From Chalciporus piperatus (taxonomy: Eukaryota > Basidiomycota > Agaricomycetes > Boletales > Boletaceae): 64,000 bases of DNA. The stretch lies in assembly GCA_038093975.1 (NCBI GenBank), contig JBBPTG010000001.1, forward strand, positions 1,054,001-1,118,000, in the 5' to 3' direction. Positions 47,397 through 57,874 of the stretch are shown here, one piece after another. Both the position numbers and the translations under genes were made by a program. Within the stretch, counting starts at the first letter, position 1; each line of letters begins with the position of its first letter. A model generated the notes under the pieces. It saw only the letters and a list, made by a program, of their open reading frames with translations. It was not told the origin of the DNA and made no database searches.

Positions 47397-48574
47397 TCAC
47401 CAGTGTCCCCGGTGCGTGCCAACGAATCCAAGCTCTACCGTGTCTTCGACGCCCTCAGGCAGCTCCTCAGCCTGACCCGAAAGACCGACGAATCCAACGC
47501 GATGATAAACACGGCGGGCACTGTTTTCGTGACCGACGTACAACACGACACTCTCTTTACCACACTCGAGGAGCCTGTTGACATTCCATGCAGATGAGCC
47601 ACGAGAGGATAGAGAGGATTGGATGTGCTTACCGTGAAGTCACGCTGCGAACTAGGTGTTCAGCAAAACCACGACGCCTCCAATTGGGGCATGTGTAGAC
47701 TTTTGTGATCGCCGAGACATTGATCGACGATCGCGTTACGGCGCAAATGGCCGCGATTGCACCTTCTGCCTCGTACACCCAGATCTGGCCCTTGGAAATG
47801 AGCTCAAGAGCTTCTTCGCGAGCAGACTCGATGGTCAGTGGGAAGTATACCTGAGGAATAACATCTTCGCATGGGTCATATGTGCGACACGGACTAAGAT
47901 CGACGTACAGAGTCATCTGCGAATCCTTTGCCAAGTCTCGCAAGGTCTTCGAGGTCCGAGATTTCAGCACGTCGGATAAGATGTCCGAATGGCAGGTCAA
48001 CCTGCTCGTGCACGATGGTTTCCTCGGTACAGTAGGTGAGGTATGCTGCATAGAATGGTTGGGGTTCGAGCTGGAAGCCGGTAATGCGTGACCAGTGCTT
48101 GCTGAAGGCCCTGACGAGGGTCGTCATGCCAAATAGGGAGAAGACGCGTGTAGGGGGGACACAGGACTTCAAGCGGTCAGCAAGAGCAGCAACACGAAGT
48201 GCCAACCATCGGGGGGAATTCAGCAACCTGGGCTGCGTCCATAAGAAGACAGGCAAATCGTGTCGTCCAGAGCGATGGCAAGACAAAACCATCTCAACCT
48301 CTACAACACCCTTTGAAGATGTTGAACAAATCGTTAGCCACAACGAGTCGCTGGGCCCTTCGCTCGATGGTACGTCAAGTGTTACTTCAAGCTCCGTAAC
48401 AAATTGACAACCCGTCAGAGCGGCTTCTGTGCTAATTTTCTTGAGCGCATGGGCGAGAATGATGTTGGAGGAGCGCTCGTATTTGCGAAGTGTTGGAAAA
48501 GCTACCGCGAGGAAGCCTTCACTAGTCCGATGTTCGAGAACACGGAAGTGAGATTCGTAGGTGCGGCCAGGCAT
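47397..48574 (-). CDS. GNAT-family N-acetyltransferase, 353 aa
   Basis: Three exons (48574-47909, 47850-47633, 47574-47397) give 353 codons. The C-terminal third is a GNAT fold: IWVYEAEGAIAAICAVTR, then the acetyl-CoA loop VYTCPNWRRRGFAEHLVRSV (R-R-x-G-F-A), LLECGKESVVLYVGHENSA, and RRVYHRVGFVGL. The N-terminal two thirds (FLAVAFPTLRKYERSSNIIL; WLALRVAALADRLKS) match a basidiomycete-type extension of unknown role. The substrate cannot be told. Same strand as, and downstream of, the TXNDC17-like gene, but 753 bp away. Confidence 0.85.
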
Positions 48575-49327
48575 TCCAAGGATTCAAATGGAAAACGATG
48601 AGCAGGATCAGAAAACAAACAAGAGTGAGGAGCGAAGAGAACTGAGAGGGACAGTCATGTAGATATCGACTTTATATCCCGAGCGCCTAGTTCCATGTCT
48701 TGCTGTGAGTTCCTGTAAGATTGAGGATGGGTGACTTGGGTGGAAGCGCGAAGAGGATGGCAACGATGGGTTGGGCCAGACCATTGGTTGACTAATGATG
48801 GATGATTGAAAGAGTCGCACTGTGAAACCAACACAGGGAGGATGCATTGCACCAAATGCGGCGTACTTAGCCCAACCCGAGTCCTCTGAATCACCTTCCA
48901 AGTAACGCCGCTTACACCATGAGCTGCCTTGATGTGATCACACACCTTGTCTTACAGTGTCCCATCAGGTTGAATATTCAGCGCTCAGCGCCGATGATAC
49001 CCCAAATGGACGAGCGCAGGATGGTACGTGGCTGTGTCACGCAGTGGATGGGTAGCCCGTGCGTACCACATGGCATGAGATTCAGAATCTATGCCACCAA
49101 GCTCCGTTTGCCGCCAGTCAAAGGGGCTGTATGTATAGGTGGACTGTTGTTCCTTCCTCCGTGCGGGGGGACAGCACCAGAAAGCGTCAGCTTCGAGTGA
49201 CACTGGCCTACCCATCTTCCATAGAACGTCGGGTATACAAGTCAACCGGATCTCTGCCTCAGTCTTCCAGGTCAAATGATTTCTTTACGGTGCGCACAGG
49301 ATGGAACGGGCAACCACCGTGGGGCGG
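48575..49327. other. 753-bp stretch without a recognisable gene
   Basis: The longest gene-free stretch in the window. Open frames here are short, lack family motifs and do not join into a convincing exon chain. It must hold the GNAT promoter and the TXNDC17-like 3' end; an unannotated non-coding RNA is possible but nothing supports one. Confidence 0.5.
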
Positions 49328-49853
49328 CTACTGAGCGAAGGACGTCAGTTCCTCTGATATCAAATTCTGTCCGTCAACTAGGCGGCCGATTTCCTTGCCA
49401 GACTGACAAAGGGCAATGCATCAGCTCTGTATCGCAGGGTTTCGAAAAGGAAACGACAACGTACATCGTCCAGTTTGATGATAGTTGGTATAGATGCGAC
49501 TTTCCAGGGCTCTTGGCGAAAGATATTATCAGGTGTTTTCCATCTATGAGTTCCACTTCTCAGGCTGAGGATGATAGCACACAGCAACGACACCCACTCT
49601 GATCTCCGACCAACGTAGACCAGCAGAGCGGATGGTGCATGCTCCGAGCCGAACGTCTCGTTGATCAACGCTTCCACAGCAACACAGTCCTGTAGTTGTT
49701 CGCATCAGTCGCAGAACGGTAATATTACAGACCTACCGGACACCACAGCACTTTATTTTCGGGCCCTCTGGAAGAGAAGAAGATGATAAAGCGTTCCCTT
49801 GCATTCCTTAGGGATCCCACGTCACTAGGAAACTGGGCTTCGCGTAGGGGCAT
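49328..49853 (-). CDS. TXNDC17/TRP14-like thioredoxin, about 120 aa
   Basis: Four exons from the ATG at 49853 (first 49853-49737, second starting at 49689) join in frame. The active site is split by an intron: VLWCP|DCVAVE, giving the W-C-P-D-C motif of the TXNDC17 (DUF953) family rather than W-C-G-P-C. The rest also fits: FIIFFSSRGPENKV before the site, SALLVYVGRRSEWKTPDN after it, SIPTIIKLDD with the cis-Pro, and the end IGRLVDGQNLISEELTSFAQ. TRP14-type proteins reduce small disulfides such as cystine and nitrosothiols in the cytosol. Confidence 0.9.
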
Positions 49854-50109
49854 GATAGTATCGGCCACGAGATAGACGAGTTACACGATCAAGTGAAGAA
49901 GGCAAGGCTTTGATTCTGCCATAGACCTGTTATGCTATGGCGTAAGTTCACACCACTCTGATCGGGCATGGCACAAGCAAACAAATACTAATGCAATCTG
50001 AAACTCAAATACTTCCCTCGTATATTATTAGGATAGCCGATAAGCATATACGGGCGGAGCACAGAGATCCGTGATCAATAAATGATGAAAGATATGGCAC
50101 AGACATGCA

Positions 50110-53100
50110 TCACGCTAACTTCGATGACGACGGGCGCATGAGGGGAGGGTTGAAATCAGCCGCACGACGCCCAAAGTCACCGTGAACGTCGAGCAAAATC
50201 TTCAGGGCATTCCTGGCGCGTATTCTCGCCATGTCATCTTGTCGCGAGGTTAGCGAGGTTTGCACTTGGGGTGGTTTCTCTTCCCATGGGTACTGAGGGT
50301 GATGAGGCATCAGTATCAGAACATTTCTCATGGACCAGTTTCAACTCACGGGAAGATACTAAAGAGGAGGGATCATCAGCGCGATATCCAAAGTTGAAGG
50401 GGCTCACATACCTTTTGCAAATACTCGTACGCAAGTAGCGTGAAGCCGAATTGAGGACTACTTCTGGCGATACGGGCTGGGCCACCCCTGAACAGAGCTT
50501 TGAAGCCCTCTTCTCGGTCTGAAAGCCCTTAGTTACATCTTGTCGCAATAAACCGCCGGAGAGACTCACAAATCTTCACAAAAGCGTCGGTTAAGCCCTT
50601 GTAGTGAGACTGGCCTTGGCGAGCCTCGACTTGAAGGCGTGTTTTAACGACATCTGTTCAACGTCAGCAATGTCTGACGTATATTGGCTTGGCACTGACC
50701 CGCAGGAGTCGTGAGGTATGCTGCAGGCATACCACTGTCAATGCTATTCAGATTGCCTGGTCATCAGTATTGCGGGTGTGACTTACGCAATGGCAGCTGA
50801 ACCAAGGGTCTCGAGGAAACTGAGTTGTTTTCCATTGTAACCCTCTTGGAAAACATCTTTCTTGAGATGCGAATATGCAGGGAAGTAGATCGCCGAGAAT
50901 GGGATATCACGAAGCAAGCAGGCGCTTGCTCCACGGTATAAACCAAGAAGCCCCAATTGCCGGACGATGTGCACGGCACCCTTTGGACCCGCACCTTCTA
51001 GTTTGGCAGTTTCACCCTGTACTTGTAGGCGTATTTTGCTAAACAAGGGCTTGTTAAACAGCTATCGTTCAGACTTCTTCAGCAGACATACACAATTTCC
51101 AGGGGATTGGTGAAAACCTATTTCAGTTAGCACGTCAATCAACATAGCGAGGATTGGACATACGACTTGGCAACCACCAGCGGTACCACCCGCAATGAGT
51201 TCCCACATGAGCTTGATTCGACCGGTTTCAGGGTCCATGGCCCGTCCACGTACGAGATCGTTCACGGTCAATTTGATGGCTTTTTCAGGCGCGACACCCT
51301 GTAACATCGTTAGCTATGTCCTGGATACCAAGGTAGCACCGTACAATCAACTGAGGCCCGAGGCCACGGTAAAATCCGAGGAAGCCCTCATTGCGGAAAA
51401 GCTTCTGGGCACAATCCAGACTGCTCTTGTACAACATCTGACCAACGACGGTACTCCGTTGATTTTGCATGCTAGGTTTGAAAAACGATCAGCTAAAGAT
51501 CTTATACGAGGGTTGCGATAAACCTACCGAGTCTAACACGTAGTCCGTGAGGTTATCGTCACATCAGGAGAGTCAATGTAACACTGACCTTCACTGTTAA
51601 CTCAAACATTAGTACGACTAATCAAAAGGACACAAACAAATGACCCACTTACCCATGTCAATTGGATACACAATAGTTGCTCCGAATGCACCCGCAATTC
51701 CTGTCTTCTGATCAATAACAAGCCGTCTACGATGTTCGTCGACACAGACCTCCTTGAGCGAAGCTGTACATGGAACGCAGCAGGCCGTTCAAGATGGAGG
51801 TACTCGAAGCAACTGCCTTGGCCTCGGCATCCTCGTGTGGTGTCCTCCAGCGAGGATCCAGCAGCTGTCCAAAGTCAAGTAATGCAAGCCTCTTATCATT
51901 GCTGCCCCGGCTGGCGAAGTGGAATACAATGGAGGCTTCCATGGGGGTGAATAGCGCATAACGAGAGCTAGCGGAAGCATGGTTAAGGAAATCAGATTGA
52001 TCTATCCGACCGTCCTTGGACTTCGCGGTCGCTTCCCGTATGATGCTGTCAATATGGTTATATCTCCTGTAGTTAGTCATGAGTGGACTGCATACCGCTC
52101 AACCATATCCATCTCTGCCATGTCACAGATGAATGTTAGCGTTCTGGAACAAATCTCACTGGCATGACTTACCTCGAACAACATTGTGGAATGCCACTAC
52201 CTCGGAATATGATATACGTCCACCTGGAGTGAGCGTACATAGTGTAGGCAAGCGTTCCACAACAGCATCCGATAATTTGTGACCTGCGAGCTCCTAATCA
52301 CTCGTACACAGTGAGTACTGATGTCCTTCCGTGGCAACTAGTGTACGCACAAGAATAATCTGTTTGAATTGATCTGGTCTAATGAAACCGTCTTGGTCTG
52401 CGTCCAAGTGCTTGAATGCTTGGCGCAAGCGCTCTCCTTGGAGCCCCTTCATTAGCTGAGTGAACTCATTATCTGTCGAGAGTCATTCTCAGCGAGGGAA
52501 CACAGGAGTCGGAAGAAATACCAACATCCGAGCACGTGTGTTCCGTTTTTCTTCCCTAGGTACAGTTTAATCCAATCGCTGTGAAGTCTGAGCCAAAAAT
52601 ACGTTCCCACACCAAGGCGGCTGACTTACCAGTCAAAGTCAAAAGGAATGGAGGATGAGCCGACGTTGGCTGTAAATACATTCTTGAACTCGTCAAACGT
52701 GATCGTCCCAGAGTTGTCTCTTTCGAACGGAAGCAAAGTTGAAATTTAAGCGCGGAAACAAAATTGTTGACTCACACGTCGAAATACTGGAAAGCCATCC
52801 AATAATCGGCGTCAGGACGTTTTAAAACAGTCTCAAAGACGGTGAAATCCTCCCATGAGACCAGGCTCCGCTTAGAGGTGTCGGCGACGCGGAACAGCAT
52901 CGCGAACTGGGCACGGCCTATTTTGGTCAAGTCGCCCCTCGGTGCGATAGCATTGACGAAGCTCTCGGGGTCAAGGAACCTGACGTCGCGCCAGTGGTTT
53001 GATCAGTATTCAGCGCAGAGTGTCAAGGTATGATGACGCACTTTTCGTTGTTGACCACGACCTTCGCGTTTGTGTCGAAGACACGCCTCCATCGCTTGAG

Positions 53101-53220
53101 CTCGCTCTCTGGTACAGCCACGACATTCCGAACACTTTTGAGCGCAGAACCGGTAAGTGAGGCGGGTCTCTCCCCAGCTTCACAGTGGACGGTCTGAAAA
53201 AAGGAAGAAAGCGGAGACAT
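50110..53220 (-). CDS. Ca2+-regulated mitochondrial aspartate/glutamate carrier (AGC1/aralar type)
   Basis: Many short exons from the ATG at 53220 to a stop at 50110. The N-terminal half has EF-hand and EF-like units ([54 protein letters not shown]). The C-terminal half is a six-helix mitochondrial carrier with P-x-[DE]-x2-[KR] signatures (e.g. [16 protein letters not shown]) and repeat ends such as [38 protein letters not shown] and [20 protein letters not shown]. This layout is specific to AGC carriers, which exchange aspartate for glutamate plus a proton in the malate-aspartate shuttle; EF-hands face the intermembrane space. Exon joins were not all fixed, so I give no exact length. Confidence 0.92.
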
Positions 53221-53562
53221 CCAGGAATCTATAGAATTAGTCCGAAGGTTCTATGGGGTATGTCTAGAGGAGAAGTCTAGAGGGAAGGGAAATCGTGTCC
53301 AGGTGGTGGGTACTTGTGCAGTTCCACTGCAGCGACGACCTGGATTTTCTACTGAACCGACTGGAGACAAGAGAGCGAAGAGATCCGTTTTCTGACCGGC
53401 TGTGCTTCCGGTGCGGGGATAAACTTGCTCCTCGATTACTTAAGCACTCTCTAACCCGCATCACGCCGACAACTGACACTGCAAATTGATCAAACTACGG
53501 ATCATCGATCAACCATGGATCGTATTCAGACAGTTCCGTACGTAGCGGGATCCCGCAGCCCA
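53221..53562. other. Intergenic, AGC 5' side
   Basis: 342 bp between the TRM5 stop and the AGC start, both reverse. It should contain the AGC promoter and leader and the TRM5 3' end. No motif or gene stands out. Confidence 0.5.
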
Positions 53563-55464
53563 TCAGCGCGCGAGAGCCACGTCGCACGGAAGTCGGAAGC
53601 TGATACAGTACATGACCTTGTTTGGCGCAACGTCTCGCACTAAATGAAACATGACCTCCTCTAATTTCATCCCAATTTTGCTTTCGGCCCTCTAGCGAAA
53701 AAAGAAAAAGCGTCGTCACACAATTACCGCAGGGAAAGCCGCGCGTTGACATACCTGCCTAATATCTTCCTCAGCCTTGTCTGAGTCCAATTCGCGCGTG
53801 AAGCAGTAACAATGCACCATTGGCATGGTAGCATAAACTCCGTTCAATTCCCCCCCATCGGCAAGTGGCGTCAAAATACCTCGAAACGCGTCCAAAAATT
53901 CCAAGGCAGAGTCTGGCAAATTCATGACAAAATGGGTGATTTCTTTACGCGGGGACAAATCCAACGCATGGGGGGTTTCCCTGATAGGTGGATTTGTGCC
54001 CATGGATCGCTCCTCTTGCTGACGACGACGTTGCTGCTGCTTCTCCTGCATCCTGCTCAGCTTTGGCCCAGTGTACGCGCGGAATGGATTCTCTAGCACT
54101 TTGGAAACCGCGTTTCGGATGAAATCACGACCATCCTCGCAACTAGCACGGACGAGATCGAATACCTTGACTACATAAGTACCTGACCCCTTGTCATGTC
54201 TGGGGAACTTACATTATTAGTGGCGATATTCTTCGACAGCCAGAAGGCACTATCCGGGTTCAAGTCGTTAGCGAGGACAGCACAGCCTTTTCTGGCGGCG
54301 GGGATGGCAAAGGGACCAACACCCGCAAATACATCTGCAACAACGTCCTCGGGCTTGAATGACTGCACCAGGCGATCGTGCTCGGTATGTAGCCTGGAGT
54401 TCCAGTACACTTTTGAGAAGTCGAAGGTGAATCGGCAGTCCGACTCGTGCTGTTTGGAAGGAAACTGTCAGATAATCCGACAATGGAAGCTATGCAAAAT
54501 AGAAGCACGTGTTCAACCACGAAATTTGGTTCCCCAGCAAGCACCTCCATTTTGAAGAAGCGGAATGTGGTGTCAATACTATCAAGTTTGTTCACAACGG
54601 TCTTGATTGCGGGATTTTTCTGAAGTACAGATCAGCCTGACGTCAGGTGAAACGGGCTGCGACTGACGTCCAGGATGATTTGTCCTATTAGATGTTTGTA
54701 AGGGAGATAGTCTTGATTGAGGTTGATGTGTGCTGGCGATCATTGGTCAGAACACAAGTCAGGGGTCCACGACCTTCACTTACCAATGTGTCCGGTAATA
54801 GAGAAGCCCACTGGCGAGCCTTCGCAGAGGTCCTCGGGAAGTATGCATTTAATGATCTCATCTATATTCAATATAGTCGGCATTAACTCTAACTGCAAGA
54901 ACTTTTACGCACCTGCAGTCCAGTAGTCATATTGTAAATTAATCGTGTGTTGCACTAAGTCACCGCCTTGCTCCTGCAAGAATGTGCGTGCTTCTGGCGT
55001 CAAGGCAGCTGGCTTGCAGGAAAGATGGATCAATTGTGGTTCGTCGGACTAGTTGCACTCGCACCTTCTTCCGCGACCTTCAACAAGATGAGCCTGCGGT
55101 CCTTGTCCCCGGAAGGATCCCAAACGACGCTCCGAGTTTTAGCTAGATCTATGACGAACCTTGAAACAGGGCACGCCAACAGAGTATGAGCTTTACATGT
55201 GAATTAACATAGTGCAACGGACCTCTTGATGAGCTCAGACTTCAACATGATAGTCGTCTTGTTGGCTGGCAAACGCACGCCGAGCACCTGCACAGATTTA
55301 TGGAACGCACTGCGATCCAGGGACTCTTTCATCCACCGATGGACGGGTGGGGACGTGTCTAGTCCGCCTCGTGTGGCTTCCATTCTCGAGACACTGGAAG
55401 TTGAGAATAAAGACTTGTTCCGTTTTCTGATGATGGTCCTGACGGATTGAGCAAGACCAAGCAT
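53563..55464 (-). CDS. TRM5: tRNA (guanine37-N1)-methyltransferase Trm5
   Basis: The first exon from 55464 begins [20 protein letters not shown], a likely mitochondrial presequence, then a second Met at residue 28 and [19 protein letters not shown], the D1 domain start of Trm5. The SAM-binding core is clear: [19 protein letters not shown] and [18 protein letters not shown]. Later come [11 protein letters not shown] and [20 protein letters not shown]. The last exon follows an acceptor near 53693 and ends CDVALAR at 53563. Trm5 makes m1G37, which prevents frameshifting in cytosolic and mitochondrial tRNAs. It is divergent from the TatD gene across 92 bp. Some internal exon joins were inferred from motifs only. 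Confidence 0.92.
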
Positions 55465-55556
55465 TACTGTAGAGGTCTACAAGTATGACAGACTTTGGCT
55501 TGACTCTAACTTGACACCAACAATCACGTACAACAGTCGGCTATACTTCACCTGGA

Positions 55557-56720
55557 ATGCATGGAGAACGATTTGCACGACCGCAACCATCCCCCGATGT
55601 TCATTGTCACGTCGTTGATGTTCATTGTCACCCCACAGACTCAGAAATTAATACAGAGGCGATGGATAACCTAGAGATAACCATCTGCGCCATGTCCTCT
55701 CGGCATTCTGACCAGCTCCTCGTGCGGGATCTAGCTAATGCGTATCCCCAGAAAGTTGTTCCATGCTTCGGTCAGCATTGCACTCTCCTCGTTTCCCTTC
55801 TCCTCTAACATACTCGCAATAAACCGGATCGAATGACACCAGGTTACCATCCCTGGTTCTCCCATTGGATATCAACAATACCCTGTGCCTCGACGGAGAA
55901 GCACTATCGACGACTCCTTTCGCCTTCGGACAACCAGCAGGAAGTTTTTGACAAACTACTTCCTCACCTCCCAGATCCAATACCACTCTTGGATGTGCTC
56001 GCAGAGTTGCGTCGACACTTCTCTTCTTTCCCACATGCCATGCTGGGGGAGGTTGGCCTTGACCGTGCTGCTCGTATTCCTATCGAATACTTTGCCACTC
56101 CGCGGGAATTAACTCCTTTCATTGTCCCTCTGGAGCACCAGCTAGCGGTCCTCGAGTCGCAAATCGATCTCGCAGTTGAACTCGGTCGGAACGTCAGCCT
56201 ACACAGCGTCAAGTCTCACCAAGCCACTTTGGATCTCCTGAATCGAATGCACCAGAAACACGGCTCGGAGTGGCGGCGGATCAGCATCGATCTTCACAGC
56301 TGTGGGGTCAGCGCGGAGACATGGAGGGCGATACAGGTATCTATTTGGTATTTAATTACCATGTATCATCCAGACTCTCATCGGATGCAGAATCGCCATG
56401 TAAATGTATACATGTCTCTGTCAACTGTGATCAACGGCCGTTCCCCAAACCACCGGGCCCTGATAGAAGCATGCTCTCCCAGCCGTATTTTGGTGGAATC
56501 TGATTATCATCCCGTCGAAGAGTGTGCCGAACGTACGTGGGATATGGTGCTTACAGTCGCTGAAATTAAGGGGTGGGCTGCGGAAACAGCTTGGGTGGAG
56601 GGCTTGAACGAGGAAGATTGGGGTGTTGTGAGGCGACTGGAACACAACTGGCGAGAATTTCAGAATGGAAACCACAGTGTCCCATCGCGCTCCAAGAAAT
56701 TGGTCAAGCAAACTATTTAA
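55557..56720 (+). CDS. TatD-family metal hydrolase (Scn1/Cut9-interacting type), 345 aa
   Basis: Three exons (55557-55770, 55843-56336, 56391-56720) give 345 codons. TatD metallo-hydrolase signatures: DVHCHPTD (HxH) near the start, YHPWFSHW, the Glu in AMLGEVGLDRAARIP, VSLHSVKSHQATLDLL (His), ISIDLHSCGVS (His), and RILVESDYHPVEE (Asp). The spacing and longer inserts match the fungal Scn1 subgroup, found with Cut9 in fission yeast, more than DNase TatD proper. The DVHCH string is present twice, eight residues apart. The 54-nt intron 56337-56390 is free of stops. It converges on GOS1 with 67 bp between stops. Confidence 0.9.
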
Positions 56721-56787
56721 TGTTGCACACGAGATACCCACGAGCGTCCGCAAGCAAAAGAAGTCATGGATTAGCGCTGGGTAACCA

Positions 56788-57721
56788 CTAGCGGGACATA
56801 TAACTTAGAAGTAACAGCAAGCATACGGTGATTATGACGCCAATGATGATGGCGTCCCGTCTCCTTCGAGTCTTGATCATGGACAGAATGTTGTTGATTC
56901 CGGGCATCGTGCCTGCAAAGGAGACCAGTAAGCAATGGGCCTGACATAGACCTCAGAAAACCTTACTGATGACGCCTGTCATCCGAGTGCTAATGCCCGC
57001 CAATGAACTACTTTGACGAGAGAACTCTGCTCTTGTCTCGTATGCCTGTCTGTAGAAAGCATGAGTATGGTGTGGCGAGAAGAATCTGCACGGAGCGCAC
57101 TCCAAGATATCGTCCGTCATCCTATGAGAGCTGTCGATTCGACCACGTTCAGCCAGTAATGAATCGGCAGCTGAGGACTTGTATGCACTGGAGTGTGTTT
57201 CCTATGAGTGATGAGGACAAAGCGGCGTAAGTCCCTTACTCTATATCGTTCCGCACTCCGGTCAACAGATTCGCTTGTTCGAGAGCATGTTGTATGTTAG
57301 CCTGGAATATCACGAGTCAATCGAGATACTCAGAGACGGAGGAATATTTAAGGCCACCTTGGTGCGCTGGAATTCCCTTGCGTAGTCCTGATACACTTCG
57401 CGGTGTCGCTGTACGGTGCGAGCTGACTGAGATGGTACGGAGTCTGGGTTCGAGGAAAGGGCAAGGAGGGCATCGTTAGTCTCCTTGAGCTGTGCTTGCT
57501 TGGTGAGTCACACATCTCGTGGACAAGAAACCTATCACCTTCTCGAGGAGGTCTTCCACTTCACCTTGCAGATCGCGCCAACGTTCGCGCGAACCTGAGG
57601 ACTCGACGTCGTCCTGGTTCTTGACTATGGCAGACGCTAGACGTGCATAGGCCGTGAGCTTTGAGTCGAAGAGGGACTCGAGCGTTCTGCACTGACGGTG
57701 CAAGCTGTCGTACGTTGCCAT
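56788..57721 (-). CDS. GOS1: Golgi SNARE Gos1 (GOS28)
   Basis: The start at 57721 reads MATYDSLHRQCRTLESLFDS, the Gos28 N-terminal helix, then WRDLQGEVEDLLEKV. Further exons give AQLKETNDALLALSSNPDS, VQRHREVYQDYAREFQRTK, an ANLLTGVRNDI-like segment, and the SNARE helix AYETRAEFSRQSSSLAGIST with the zero-layer Gln after RAEFSR. GTMPGINNILSMIKTRRRRD leads to a C-terminal membrane anchor, IIIGVIITVCLLLLLSYMSR, ending at 56788. Gos1 is a Qb-SNARE for transport to and within the Golgi. Internal exon boundaries are approximate. Confidence 0.93.
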
Positions 57722-57874
57722 CCGGTAGTATAGTATGTGGGGGGAGACGTCGGAGAATGCCGACTACCGTCGGACTAATGCTCGATATTGCAATGAGTGT
57801 AAATAGGGCCAAGTGGGTATAGTACAGAAAACATGCAAGTCAAATGCGAGTACAGTCCAATGCTAACAGACCTG

